Both the position numbers and the translations under genes were made by a program. Below are positions 12,244 to 26,400 of a stretch of DNA of 64,000 bases, in pieces. The number at the start of each line of letters is the position of its first letter. Positions within the stretch are counted from its first letter, which is position 1. The stretch spans positions 1,970,384 through 2,034,383 of the forward strand of contig JAKJHU010000038.1 in assembly GCA_022316685.1 (NCBI GenBank). Direction: 5' to 3'. The DNA is from Progne subis subis (lineage: Eukaryota; Chordata; Aves; Passeriformes; Hirundinidae). The notes under the pieces were generated by a model. It ran no database searches and had not been told where the DNA came from. It worked only from the letters and a program-made list of their open reading frames with translations.

Positions 12244-12259
12244 TCGCCCCCTGGCGGCC
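12244..12259 (-). promoter_or_regulatory. CTCF-like binding motif
   Basis: On the minus strand the sequence CCGCCAGGGGGCG differs from the CTCF core CCACCAGGGGGCG at one tolerated position. It sits about 120 bp upstream of the GORASP2 start codon, on the side facing the intergenic gap. Motif evidence only. Confidence 0.55.
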
Positions 12260-12719
12260 GAGGGCGGCGCCGCCAGGGCGCCCGGCGGCGCTGGACTGGA
12301 AGAGTTAATTAATTTATTAGCGTTAGCTACACGAGTAAGGTATAGTAAGCGTGTGCACAGAACATAAAGGTGGAGGTCATAGCCTCTGCTGCCTAGTCTA
12401 CTCCCACGGCTCTCCGGAGCTCCGAGCGCCGCTCCTCCTGCGAGGCCGAGCCGCTCGGGGCTGCGGGGCGCCCCGGGAGCGCCAGGACCCGTCTGGGAGG
12501 GGGAGCTGGAGGGGAGGAGCAGTGCGCCCGTACAGAGAAGGGAGAAACGCTGCCCAAGGGCCGAATTTTGGACTAACCCGTTTCAGGGCATGCACCGCAA
12601 ACTTCAGGCGGTAACGGGGCCGATCCTCGCTGCCGACGTTGTCGCGACACGCACGGCAGAGACCCGTTCGTGCGGGGAGAGCCGCTGGGCGCGCCCCACG
12701 GCCTGCAGTGAAACCCTGC

Positions 12720-15700
12720 CCTGAGCCCACGGCATCACTCGCTGCGGCTGGAGACGGCGGGCGGTGGGTTAGCAGGGGTACTACGAATCTCAGATTCACA
12801 TGTTCCCTCTCCGAGAGTTCTTTGTTCCTGGAAGGCTTTCCACGGCCTGCCCATGCCTCCTGGTTCCGATCCCGCAGATCTCCAGAGAGGCGACCTCGTC
12901 AAGGAATGGTGCTGTCACCCGTCTTTTAGTGACGCAGAAGCACTAATTATTAGTGAACTGCAACACAGTGCAGGAAAGATATTCAGATTAGCGCACTTCA
13001 CTTCTTTTGACTCATTTCTCTCTGTATTATCACAGTGCTTAACTGCTCAGTGTTAAAAGCCTCCGTGCACTGCGCTTGGGATTTACCCCAGTGCTGCCTG
13101 CAGAGATGACCAACCCCTTGCCACCCTTGAGCACCTCACTGTGCTCAGCTGTTTCCACTGGAGCAGACAGACAGTGTTTCTCCAGGCACTCTGTCAGGCA
13201 TGGTCAGTTCTGGACTTCATCTGCACGCCCGTGCAGGCATGTTTACCTCCCTACATGGTGTCTACTCATCGCTACAAGAAATCAACTCTAGCTTGTCCAG
13301 AGGTTGCTATGCTAAGTAAGAAGGCAAAATGAATAATACAAAAATAAACTATGCATTTCAAGAATTTCTGTGTTCTTAATACAGTATGAGAAACAGTACG
13401 TTTCAGTAACAGTAACAGTATGTTACTGTGAGCTGATAAAGTAAGTCAAAAAACTATACCAGCTTAGGCAAATCTCATGCTTCCGTGCACATTCCATTTA
13501 GACTCAGGAGGGAAATCCCAGGCACGCTCCTTTCTTGCTATCAGAAGTTCATAGTGTAGCACAGTGTGATCCAGAGACAGTAGCTGTGATTCGCCACCCT
13601 TTATCCAAGGCTTGCTAAAAGATCCATAGCTGATGGCAAACCATCAGCCACTGTCATTCTTTTGCTCTCTTCTGGCAGAGTGGCTCCTGTACCTCTTTTG
13701 TGGTTCCAGGTAGGTGCTGTCAGTTTTGTGTGTTGTTTGTAAGGTTTTGTTGTGTCCATGAGACAGATGTTAGCCAGATGTTGTCCTGGCTGACTGGCTC
13801 TGAGATGCCAGCCCATCCTTTGTTGAAAATGGCCCATGGGTGAAAACCTTCATCTGGTGAAGGCTTCTCTAGAGTATGTCCAATATCATTGCTTTGCCTT
13901 TTGACTGGAAGACTTTTGAATTATTGTGTTAAGAAAAAACCCACAACTCAAGCCAGTCTACAGTTGGTTGCTTCCCTCCCTGGCCAAAGTCACATAAATT
14001 CCAGAGCATTTTTAGACCACACAGTAAATTTCAGTGACAATTCTGTTTCCCCAGAAATTAGGAAGAAGGAAGTGGCTTTGGTGCCAATAAACATTTCATT
14101 AATGGCAGGCATCTCCTACTCAGAGTTTATGTTGGGTCAGATATAGTAAATGTGCTTCACTGAAGACACGAAAGCCTCACTTCAGCATGTTGCACACCTC
14201 ATCTTTAAAAAGCTATCTCTCGGCAGAGACAGCAAAATAGACATAGCAAAATACCTGTTAGAAGCCCCTTCCCATGTCATTAAAAACTGCAAAGAAAAGA
14301 TCTAAACTTTGGCTTCTTTGGAAAACCAGAAAAACCTTTATAGTTCTGCCCAGCAACACCAGAACCAAAAAGAGTAACAATGTTTTGCCATTAAAAAGTT
14401 CCCACTTTGATTAAAATGCATTTGAAAATCTGTGATGTGAATACTAGCCTTTCACACACTTCCATCTGGCCTCTAAACATGTAAACTCCCTTAAAACTAG
14501 GATTGGCCAAATTACACAGTGCTGATTTTATGAACCTAACTTCTAATTACACAGTTCCCAGTAAGTAGCAAAGTCAAACCCACCACGTACAAACATAAAG
14601 GTGAAAACACCCCTGTCTTTGGCAGTAACACATCTGTGGCACAATTCTGCTCCTGCTGCCATTGAGAGGTGTGTGAGGGGCTGAGGAAGAGCACTTTGCA
14701 GCACTCTGCAGCAATTTGCAACAACTATTGCATCCAACCGTTTGTGAAAGGAAATACCAATTATATCTGCTCTGACTGCAGTTACAAGAATGAAGTGTTG
14801 TCAAAGGAGGAATGCCCTTCACATTTCCTAAAGGTGCTAGTGGTGAAGCAAAGTAACAGATTTTGCAGCTCCTTGAGTGTGCTAGACATTACCTCTGAGA
14901 CCCAGTCAGTACCCTTGCACCAGTAGTCTGTCTTTTTTTTCACAGCAACGAAGAAATTCCATTTCTTCTTCCTCAGGAGATCTGTAGAAGTTTCATGCCT
15001 GCGTGGGATGAACTCAAAAGTAGGCAGCTGTGTTTTGCTCTAACCATTCACTAAGAAAAAAATTAACTTTATTCCAGCCAAACCAGGACAATCACTCAAG
15101 CCAACCCTTCAGAGAAATCTGAACCTGCCCCTCGCTGGAGACATAAACTACATACATCACTGCAAGACCTGAATTTCTTTTCCCCTAGAACTTTTGTCTT
15201 ACCACAGCATCTCAGCTTTCCATCAAAGTGCTGTCACCCTTTCTGAGATAGTTCCACCTCAGCAAAGAAAGATGCTATCTGCAGTTGTCCATCAATTCCC
15301 ATTAAGGGCTGAACTGAAACACAGGTTTATTTGAAGAAATATCTTTGAATTTGATCCAGTGTTCTATGGCAAAAGACTAGTCTGTAAGAAAAACAAATGA
15401 ACTTTACTGCCCTCTTAGATAAAAAAGACAAATCTACCTAAGAAATAGGGAAAAAGATTGCCTGAAAGTATCACTTAAGACCTAATGACAACAAACCCCA
15501 TTTGCAGAAATTAACTTACAAATATAACCTACCTGTTCTTTTACATTTATATCTCAGCAGCTGCATTTGAAAAGTAATTAAAGTTAATGAGCTGTGCTTT
15601 ATGGTAGAATCATGAAAACTTAATTGGAATAATTAGTTGTGAGATAGCAAGTGCATCTTCCTGGCTAACAACGTGTCATCATTTGATAAGAATAATAATG

Positions 15701-18700
15701 AATTTAATAAATAAAGCAGGGCCCTTCTAATATGTTAATAAAATAACGAAGTAGAAGGCACACATGTGCAAGTGATGAATTACTAGTTTGAAGACTGCAC
15801 ACAATTGTCTGAGGAAGATGGATGGGGAGGTGGCCTTCTTGAAACTGTCAGCTACAGCTGCTGGCTAAAATCCAGTTTGCAATAGATGAAGCAGCCAGGC
15901 TGACCTTTGCAGAGGATGTGCAGCAAATGCTTCCAGTGGGGCCAGCATCCTTCTGCAGAGCAGGATATGCAGTGGATGAGGAAAAGAACTGCGCTTTCTT
16001 TTCCTCTCCTTTACCCCTTCGGTCTTACTGGTGCTGGGCAAGCAGGAATGAAAATGGACAGAAACCCAGGCATGTGTGGCAGGAAGGGAACTACAGTGAA
16101 CAAATCGGTCTATTTGACCCAAATCACTTAGAGGCTAAGACAGGCAGAAAATTATGATTTATTGCAGGAACGGTCTTAAGCTCAAACGTAGACATGCACA
16201 CCACAACAAAACCTTCTGAAGCATTATTAAGAATCAGTAAATAGAATAATTCTAATTAATAGGTGCCTATTAAATTAAGTGAATACTGCCAGAGTTATGG
16301 GAAGACTTAGAGTAATAAAGGGGATTGTCCCAGTAAGCAAACACTGAAGGAAAGTTACAGTTTCAGGTGGAAATAGAGCAGCAGTGTGCAGTGACTAAGA
16401 AGAAGATGGGTCATAATATAGCTCTGAGTTTTATCCCCTAATCAATGTATGACCTCATTCATTTCTGCTCTTAATGTATTACCCAATACGAGGAACTGCA
16501 GTTCAGAATATCTGTGTGTTGACTTCAGTCCTGGTAGAGCAGGATGGGGCTTGGTAGGAGCCATAAAGAATCTGATCTACGTCTGAGATCAGCTCATATG
16601 TCAGCAGTGCCCAAGGAGATTTTGTCTCCTTTGCAAGCACACGGAGAACAGCGTACTGCTGCTTGGAAGGCATCCACTTGGATGTGCACCCACATACTTA
16701 GAACTTCACATTAACAGAAGGCCTAAAGCACTGACCCTTCAGCTCTACAAAAACAAGAATGTAGCTCTAGTTCACACAAATGGCTGGTAAAAGCCTGCTG
16801 ACACAGAGAAGCCATACTCCCATCCACTGGCTGCAGAAGTACTCACAAACTCTCCCCACAGTTTTAGACAATGGAGACAAGGAGCAGTAGGTGCTTTGGA
16901 ACTGAGGTGACCTGAGAAGAAATAAGTAAGGTAGCAATGGTCAGCATATGTGTAAATGTCAGGGGGTGTGAGACTGAACCTGTTCTTGACCTGCTGCTGG
17001 GAACAGCTGCGAAAAGAACAGACCTTGTGTGAATGTAAAGTGAAATTAACAGTGAAGCACTTGAATGGAAGCCAAGCATTAGTGAGTCTCTGACCAAACA
17101 AGCCCCTGAAACTGCAGGTTATGGTTAAATACTACGGTCTGATGCTCTAGAAGTAAATTAAGTACGGAAGTAATGTGGGGCTTTGTAAAGCTGGTTTCAT
17201 GGTCATTAGATGCTACGCAGCTAAAGAAGGAATGAAATGCAAGGGAGGAAGGCACTAGCTGGACAAATTGCTGTCAGGCAGTTTTCCTGGTCTGAGCGCT
17301 GCAGGGCTGGTTCTCCCCTGGTGCTCCACGAGGCACAAAAGGCCAGGCCAAACTCAAGGAGCCTGGTCTTGACCACTTGACATTTTTTTACCACTCTAAA
17401 TATTTATCAATTCTCATTGCATTCTGGCTGATTTACAGTAGTGCATAAGAGAGGGGAAGCAGTTTCTCTGAGACAACTAAGAGTGACTTGTATCCAGCAA
17501 GGAAGGAGCTGGAGCTCATAAGCCTTCAGTTGCAAACTCTAAATTGCTGCAATTGCGACACGCGGCAATCTTCTTCCGTGGTGGGAGGGAAGGACCACAA
17601 TGTCTCAGGGTCAGCCCGAGCAACTGCATCTCTGTAAGGGGAGTGCTCTGTGGCAGATAGCTGCAGAATTGCTCTCTGCTTTTTCCCAGAGCTCCCAGCA
17701 TGGGCACGTGTTAGAGCTGTTGCCAGAGTTGTCATGCTCTGGTTATCATCAGGAACAGTTCCTCTGGCTGCTGTAATTTGCTCCGAGGACTGCAGATGCC
17801 ATCAAGAGATCAGAGAATTGTAAAGGTAATCTGCAGTTCTCTTCCCCAAGTCAGTTGAGACCACAATCAAGGCTTTTGTTTCAGAAACCAGAAACTCAGC
17901 AAAACTAATTTGTGGAGGTTCTATTAATAAGACACAGGAAATTACCTACAGTCTTCATTACTTTAACTGGTAAAAGTGATTGACTTGGCTGTATTATGGT
18001 TAAACTCTGTCTTCCCAAAGCTGCTGAAGACCCAGTAGCTCTGAGTTAAACACTAGTAAGTAGTTTTCCCACAGATCTGAGAGGCACAGCTTTGACTGTT
18101 AAAAATATTATAGCCATAGGTTTCTGACAGAATGGCTTTTTATACAATTTTTACTTGCTACAAGGGTTTCATCTGAGATTTTAAGACTGATTAAGCTCAA
18201 AATAGATGTCTTCTGCTCCTATAAAACTGTGAAAATATGTGCCTGAATATTGGAATGGGCTTAGTAAAATCAATGTCCTCTCTTCCTTGCTCCATAATTA
18301 CTTTAAACTTGCCATCCTTAGTCTAGCTTGTTGTCCCATTTCATATAGACATCAGCCCCAAAATTCTGGCCTGAAGCATAACGCTAAAAATTTTTACAGT
18401 GTATTATGAAGAGGAGACTTAATAGAGGAGAATCACCTTTAAATAGATATATTCACAGTAAAAGATGCACTGGTGAATGGTTCAGGAGGGTACAGAGTTT
18501 ATGACAAATGTCAGAATGTTTCAAAGATTTGCTTCATTATTAACCAGGAAATAAAACAATGTATGTGAAATCACTGCTAAATAAAAAAAAGAAAATAAGT
18601 CTCTTTAAACCATACTGAGCTTAAAACAGGGTTCATTATAGAAACACAGATAGAATCTTAATTATAGAAGAAATTGCATAGACTAAGGTTCTGGCCACCC

Positions 18701-20430
18701 AATTTAGGAATCACAATGCAAGTATTTAAGAGGCTTAATGTGCCTGCTGCTATTCAGCTGTAGATAGCAGCTGGCCTTGGGAGTACTGCAGCTAGGGATG
18801 TTGTGAAGGAGGGTTCATAATGAAGGATTAATTAAGTAATTTCCAAGTGATTCATTACATGATACTTACATGCATTGTCAGTCATTTTTGACCCAAGTGG
18901 TTAGCCTAAAATCTGGAGTTTTGGAAACTGCTTATACTAAGAGACTTTGTTAGTCAAGGATTTGCTGCCACACTCCATTTCGTTTACCAAGGATGTGTTA
19001 AATCCTGTTTTCTCAACTACAACGAATCAAATAAGAATTTTTTTTGCTCACAGCATCCATTCTGCAGGGTCTTGGGTGCTCAGTACTTTGTGTAGTGATG
19101 TGTACTATTTCAGCTTTAGTTCTACAAAGTGCTTTAAATTCTTTTATCGTGATTAAGAAGTCAGTTCTATATTTTGCTTTATCTACAGTTTCTCTAGAGT
19201 TCTTTATCTAAAGTCCAGACTGAAACATTAATGACATATGTTGGTCCACGTAAAAAAATCCAAAACAAATAATTTACTTTGGCGTTTCCCAACTCAGATT
19301 TTACAGTTTAAGATAAAAGAGCAGTAAGACAGGAAAGCAAATGTACACCTTGACAGCACTATCAAACTGTCAGAGTCTGCTGAGGAATGTTTAGAACAGC
19401 TGTTGATAAAGACTCTTCTAGAAGAAATCAGTACTGGAGAAAGTCTTACACTAAAACCCCCCTGTATTTAAAAATGTGTCCTATATTAAATCCTTTAGTG
19501 TCCTATTCTGAACAGGGTCCCATTCATTGAAGCTGAGACAAAGGTCCTTCTTGGAAAAAAGTCCAGACCTTTTCTATAAGCTTTATAGAGTTATTGCAAA
19601 CACATTGAACATTAAAAAGAGAAATTACACCTGGCCTGACAGATTTGACCAGGCAGAAATGCCAAATATAATTCTTGATCAAGGATATCAAGGATAAAAG
19701 AAATCCCTGTGATGGTTTCATCCACAGTATTTGATTTTATAGCTTTGGCCTTCATAGATTTGGTTGTCAGTACAGGAGTAGTTCTAAAAGCCGTAAGAAA
19801 CAGAAAGTGCCTTTGCAGCAAGGCAGTTACCAGAGAGTTGCCTCTCCCAGAAGCCCTGTCATTCTCTTCTGCATCCCTAAGGGCAGAGCTGGGGCCTTCT
19901 GACACCAGGCAGTCCACAAGCACTGTCTTGTGCTACACACGTGCAGTTACTGGGCTACTGCTCCTTCCGCTCCCCGCGACACGTGAACGGGGTGAAAGAG
20001 GAAAAAACACAAAGGTCCTAGAAGGTGCTCCTTTACAGAGAGAAGGAATAAAACAACTATTATCGCAGGGAATTGGAGATCTGCACTCTGAGACAAGGAT
20101 GAGCTGACCCCATGGGCTATACACATTCACAATACTCCTCTTTCCTGCCTTTGCTGCCCACAGAGCTCCAGCTCTGACAGCCTCCTAAGTGCACTCATAA
20201 GTCACAGAAGGGCACATTCCTCCATCTTCTGGACAGCTACAAACTAAGCACCATTAGCCTCTTTCCAGCCATGCTTGAAACAACACATTGCTAGCTCAGA
20301 GAAAGCTCGATCTGCTTTAGCCTCAGGAAAAGACCCTTTTAGTCTTTCTTATATTTTTGAATTGTTTTCATCCTGACATGTAATATGAAAGCTTCCACAA
20401 TTATGCAATTCTCAAGTTATTTTTAGTTCC
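12720..20430. other. Intergenic region between GORASP2 and GAD1, left part
   Basis: I recognise no gene, RNA gene or transposon. ORFs are short and overlap on both strands. Composition is AT-rich and unique. There is a small run of CAGTAA-like units near 13.40-13.43 kb. Confidence 0.65.
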
Positions 20431-20436
20431 CGCTTC

Positions 20437-20474
20437 AGAAAAAAAACCCCAAAAAACCCCAACAAAACCAACAT
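20437..20474. repeat. A/C-only low-complexity tract
   Basis: Alternating A runs and CCCC runs with no G or T on the plus strand over about 35 nt; the minus strand is G/T-only. Confidence 0.8.
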
Positions 20475-23400
20475 TCAACTCCCTGTCCTTTATCTTTTCT
20501 TGCCCTGAGAAGTCTTTTGTGATTAATTTTCTTCTGCCTCAATAGCTGATAACTTCTTTTCCTGCAAGTATTAGGGAAGTATTAAGGAATCCTATCTTCC
20601 ACAATGAGGAAATGTATTTTTTGAGCTTCTGCTGGTATTTATCACATCCCTGAGAAAGCAGGATGCCTTTCCTTGTGAACATTATTTTTAGATTAGGTTT
20701 GGGAGCTTGAATATAATAAAACAAACTGGTAATGTAATATATGCCAAGGGAGTGGCAATCCTCAAATAATGGCATTAAAGTCCTGGGAAGAGTACTACTG
20801 GGTAGAATTATTCTGTAGTTTGTTAAAGCCAGATGACCAATCTCTTAATGAGGTCTTGCTGGAGGGAGTAAATAAAATTGATTAAGAAGAGAGAAAAATC
20901 CTAGGATATAGTCAGATCCTGTAAGCCTAGCCAGAAAGCAGTGTCAAGCCAATGCAGCACCCTGCCTTTCTCCAAAAAAACCCCTGGAATTTCTGCTCTC
21001 TCACATGTACTAATGGGAGCAGTTAGAAGCTGGAGCTCAGGTTAATCCTTCCTTTGCTGACTATATGAGTGCTCTTGGCACCACTTCCAAAGAGGAAATG
21101 CTAAAGGACTTCCTGGGTGATTTAGCAAAACTAATGAGTTATAGCACAAGAAAAAGTGCCAGAAGTCATTTTAATAGCTACCTAGGTATGTTAAACTGAG
21201 TTAAAGAACAGTTTATGACAAGAATCACTGTCCCTGGACAAGCAGCTCTTTGAGGTGGCTTCCATTTCACTGCAGGACGATGGAGCTCTCCCTGCTTTCT
21301 GCAGCGTTCAAAGGCAGCAGCTGAGGATGTCACCCGTGTGGTGAGCTTCAAATGAGCTGTTTGTCATCTGAAATCACTGCACTGAAAGCCAAGTGACACA
21401 GAACAACAATGCTTTTCCATACTGCTGACAAGAATGATTCAATGGCCCTTGCTAATGACACCTGATCAGATTCATTTCTCAGCAAGCACAGAGTTTGGGA
21501 AACAAGAGCTGGTGGGCCCAGCTGGATGTGCTGGGATATCTTTTATTTATTTTGAGACGGGTTTTGCAGGTGTCAGTGCAATTGATAGGACTGGTGATAT
21601 AGTATCACTTGGAAAGAACCAGCCAGTTTCTGGAGCTGCCCCTTTATTCCTGCTGGCACTGCCTCCTCTTCTGGCTCTTCTAGGTAGATCACTCCTAGAG
21701 CCAAGGGGTTTGAGTCCTACAGTACCTCCTTGAATGTATGCACCAGCTTCTGCACTCTAACAGGAGTGTGAGGAGTGTGGTGTTATTCTCAAGAATGAAT
21801 AACACCATGAGGGCTTCCTTGCTGCTGCCTTAGGGGATAGCATTAGAGTGTGACATTAGAGAGAAGTGATGTACAAAGTATTAGCTAGGACTTTCAAAGA
21901 CGTTTCTGGAAGATGCTTTATTTGTTTTCAGGGACAGACATCACCTACCAAGTGTATTTCCTTGAGTGTCTTTTCTTGATATGGTGTTGGATTCAGTGAA
22001 CTGTGGGATGTTACGTGGGGCTTTTAACTTCCAACACAGACTTGGATGTTGTCCTAGGCCCTAGACACTCCTGGAACAGGGATCTGGGGCAAGAATCTGC
22101 TAAGCAAAACAACATCAAGGATAGAAAGAGTTAAATGGCTGAAGAAAATTGAGAACAGATGATCATTTGAAATTTTTTCCTACTTAAGTCAGCATGAAGA
22201 GGAAAAATTGCGGTCACCATGAAGAGACTAACAAACAGAAGCACAGAGGAAATTGCTGCTGGCCAAGAAACGAGCAGAGGAAAGGCAGTTTGCCCTCTGG
22301 TTTTGATGGAAGCCACAGAACTGCTTAGAAAAGAAATGTAACAGTGCTGCAAGAGCCAGAAATTGCAGGCTAAGGCCCAGGTCCAGCAGGAGCTGGAAGA
22401 GGCACAGGCCCAGAGCCACAGGCTCACCTCCAGGCAGTTCTCAGATCCAGGCCTTGAGGTGAGACCTGTCCTCACCTGTACATCTGTGTGCTCAGTTCTG
22501 CTCCTCTGGCCTTCCCTCCAACTGCTTCTCTCCAATGACTACTGCAAGCCCAGCTGGAAACAGAAAATCTGCTCACTGGGGAATACTGACACACACGTTA
22601 GAGCTGTATATTTTCATGTTAGAATATCAAAGGCAGAGGGTCTATTTCCAATATGTCTCCACTTTGTAGAAGCCCATTTTGTCTTTTAGAATATACAATG
22701 TAAGATTTGTAGGCTATTTCTAGCTCATCTCAGTTTAACCTTATTTTTTCTCCTTGTACCCCCCCTGGTAAAACTGGCTACTTCCTTTTGCTCAATCTTT
22801 AAAATGTCTCTTATACAGAGACTAGGCTTGGAAAATGTGAACTGGAAAGTACCAGTTGTAAAGTCTGATCTGCATAAAATGCACTCAGAATACAAAATTA
22901 CACCGACATCTTGCAACAGTGACTCTTATTTGTTACAGTTGTTTCTTATTTTTTTTTTTAATACACAACTCATGACCTAACTGTCATAATGAGAAACAGA
23001 TATTAGAGCACTTTTGAATAAATTACTGTAATATGGGTAATGGTTTAGATAATCCCACTCAGTTAAAAAGCAAACAAAAGAAAAACAGGTTTATTTCTAG
23101 TTGCCTTAAAAAGCTATGATTTCAAATTGTTTAGTGGAAAGTGTTAGCAAAGCTGTTGAAACAGGTCAAAACACAACTACTTTAAGAATACCAATATAAT
23201 TTTAGAAAATTTTATGCAATTCCTTATCACCTGTGAGATATTTCTAGCATGTTTAGTATTATATTTGTTCAGGCCAAATAAATCTAAAAGATTAATAGAT
23301 CTAAATCTTGAAATTTTATTCTTCTGATATCTGGAAAGGAGATGAAAATATTTACACTCCTTTTACACTGGACCTCTGTGTGTGGTTAGGGTTGGGGAAT

Positions 23401-26400
23401 GTTTGTTTGTTTGTGGGTTGGATTGGGTTTTTTAGGTCTCTAGATTTTAAGGTAGTTTAGATTTTATGGCTTTACTAGTCAGGTCTCCCTGCTAACTGCA
23501 AGTGGAATAATTTACTCTCGCTTCCAGGTATGTGCTTAGGCTTCACCATCACATACAGAAGGAAAATAGGAGACTCCAGATATCAGATTCGTCCTCATTC
23601 TTCATCCTTAGAGGTAGTCAGAAGAAACCCAGACATGATCTGAATAGGGGTCTTGGACATTATAACCTGAGTATTCCTATATAAGAGAGGAGTTACAGTG
23701 CTCACCATTCTTATACATTACGTGCAGCTGTACCACAGCAGCAAAGTTTGACAAGGTAAAATTGTTGGATATTCAGTCATGAAATATGACCCTGAAAGTG
23801 TAGCTGGAAACCAAGGTGCAGGCTGACAAAAGGGATGCAGAGCATCTCTTCTGTTTGCCCTGACCTTATTTTTCCCTAAACTACTTTTTCTTCTACTACA
23901 GTCACATCCCTTTTAGAACCAGGGCAGTACACCTGGTTCTAGTTCATTCAGTTTCACCTTAATTTTCCTCTGTGTAACTGCACTAAAATTCAACTGCATT
24001 ACACCAGGGTGAGGACTCTTTTTCTTTTTATGTTAGGTTCTAAACTACCTCTTTATTCATGCTGTTAGGTCTTGATCTGTTAGAGAGCCATCAACAGATT
24101 ACAACATAACTGCATAAATTAGGAATGCAATTTATCAATGGTTTCCTGTTTTGTTGTTGTTTTTAAAAACCAACCAACTAAATCCCAAGAATTATTTACA
24201 GTCAACTGCAAAACAATTGCAACCATTACTGAACCAGCTAAAAGCAGTTCAACAGCTGCATCTTATAAAATCTTACCAAGTCCAGAGACCTACAAATAAT
24301 ACAGGCTCATAGAACTAGCTGCGATTACAATGTGGCTTATTATAGAGCATGGATAAATACAAAAGAAATTATAAATCTCTTCAATTTATAAGGTAGTTTA
24401 AAAGCTCTTTGTAGGATGTAGTGTATAAGAAAAGAATGTAAAATTAAAATACTCTGGGTAAAATATTTCTAACATTTGATATCTTTTTATATGCATGCTT
24501 TACATCTATTATTTTATATTGTTTTCTTCATTGCTTATATAATAACTGCTCAAGATATTTGGTCTGATTTAGAGATATACATCCCATTCTCCGTGAGAAG
24601 AGTCAGCATAACTTACTATTTAAAGCTTTTTAAAAAACTGATTTATTTAAAAAAATAGTCCAAGTCTGAATGTGACTTGGTTTTAGTGGACAAGAACCTA
24701 CCAAATCACATCTCTCATTCACAATTAAGAGATAAAAGCCTGGTTTTACAGTGTAATAGGGAAATGGGCCTCAATTTTTCTAAATCCTTGGTATTCTTTG
24801 TTGTAACTGCTGAACAGCTGCTCAGATTGCTGAATCTGCATTTCAGAGAGCACATCAGACTCAAATCCCATAGACATGGAATAATCTGTTAGCTCAAATT
24901 ACTTGCTTCTACAAGTCTGTTTCTATGCAGTTGATTTTTCACTGTTTAACTGTGTCCTTTGCCATTTCAAATTATTTTAGTAATGAAACTTGTGTTATTT
25001 GGCCTAAGAAACCAACATGTAATTTAACACACATCAACACTGTTATAAAATTAACCTGTCTCAACACAGATAAGTAAAAAAGTAGGTAGAAGAAAACTTT
25101 ACCTCTCTACACAGTTCCTCTCAGTACCCTTTGCTGAGTGATGTAGATGTTAAAAAGGGTTTCTAGTGCCTATGGATGTAATGAAAAAAATATTACCATC
25201 AGAAAAACCTTATGCATCTAAAATTATATAAGTAAGCAGCTAGGACTGGTATTCATCTACATTTCTATTTATTCCTACAAAATAGCATACTCTGTGCTGG
25301 TTTCTATTTCAAACTACATGCAATGAGCATCACTTAAATGGTATCAAATTATTTCTTGGCTTCTCCTGATGTTTTACCACTTTGTATATTATTCAGCCTG
25401 AAGTGTGCTGTACATTTCCTTTCTGCCTCCTGGACAACTTTACTATTTCGAAATTAGGCCTGTGTGACTGTTCTTTGGTGTACCAGTGCTCTTTCCCTTT
25501 TAAATTGTACCCAAGGAACCCTGGTGGTTTATTTTCTTGTGTCAGAACAACCTCACAATCTGGTCTTCCACTCAAAGATGGGCATAAGACCCTGGTTTGG
25601 CAGCCTGGCACAGAAGCTTTCCCTGCATGCTCTCTCTCCCCTGCACACACATTTGAAAGGATCTATTAATCCATTCACTGGAAGGATGAGAAATACAGAA
25701 TGCTGGGAAGATAGATAATATATAAAACATTATTTACTTCATAAATTTTTGTGGATGTCCTGTATTTGCAGAATAATTTGTTCTGACAAGCCTAGAGATG
25801 TACATTTGTATATGAATTGTGCCTTTTTAGCAATTACCTAGGTAGATAGATGAATTAGTAGCTCACTACATAAACCCTCAACTGAGGGCCTGTTCCCATG
25901 TAACAGCTTATGTTTGTTGTAGCTCTTTTAACTAAAAGTATTTGCTAAAAGATGAGAGGGGAACAGGCATTACTGTTGTAAATTCAAGCCATGTACATTT
26001 TTCTGAGAATCCAACCAAATCTATAGAGTATAATCCAGTGATTTCAGGGGTTTTTTTTACCACTCTGCCAGCTTAATGGAGACGGCTCTGGTCTGAGCTA
26101 TGGAATAAATGAGAGAGGCTTCAAACTCCCCTGAGAACCTCAATTCCACCTCTGGCCTGCTTCCAGTACAGCAGTAATTGTACAATTATAGCAGCATTAT
26201 ATATACAAAATTAACATGAGTTCTTAAGTCATTCAACAATAGCTAAGCCTAATTATTTACACTGTAGTCACAGAATTTCTGAGAGGAAAAAAACATCTAG
26301 GCTTTCAGGGAAGGAAAATTGTAGCAATTACTGGCCTGGTAGCTCTTTTTAAATTAATGTTGATGTATTTGAAAGGAAATTTTTTAAACTTCCTTAACCT

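Larger units (their letters stand above)
11620..12720. promoter_or_regulatory. GORASP2: CpG island and promoter of GORASP2
   Basis: Very GC-rich sequence with dense CpG surrounds the first coding exon and extends upstream of the start codon. No TATA box is evident just upstream of 12126, which fits a broad housekeeping promoter. The transcription start cannot be fixed from sequence alone. GC-rich ORFs on both strands here are composition shadows. Confidence 0.75.

Noticed and set aside
11626..12312. Long ORFs of about 200 codons on both strands over the GORASP2 first exon
   Set aside because: They are GC-rich composition shadows in a CpG island. Only residues 1-21 of GORASP2 in the minus frame match a known protein, and the apparent upstream start at 12216 is GTG, not ATG.
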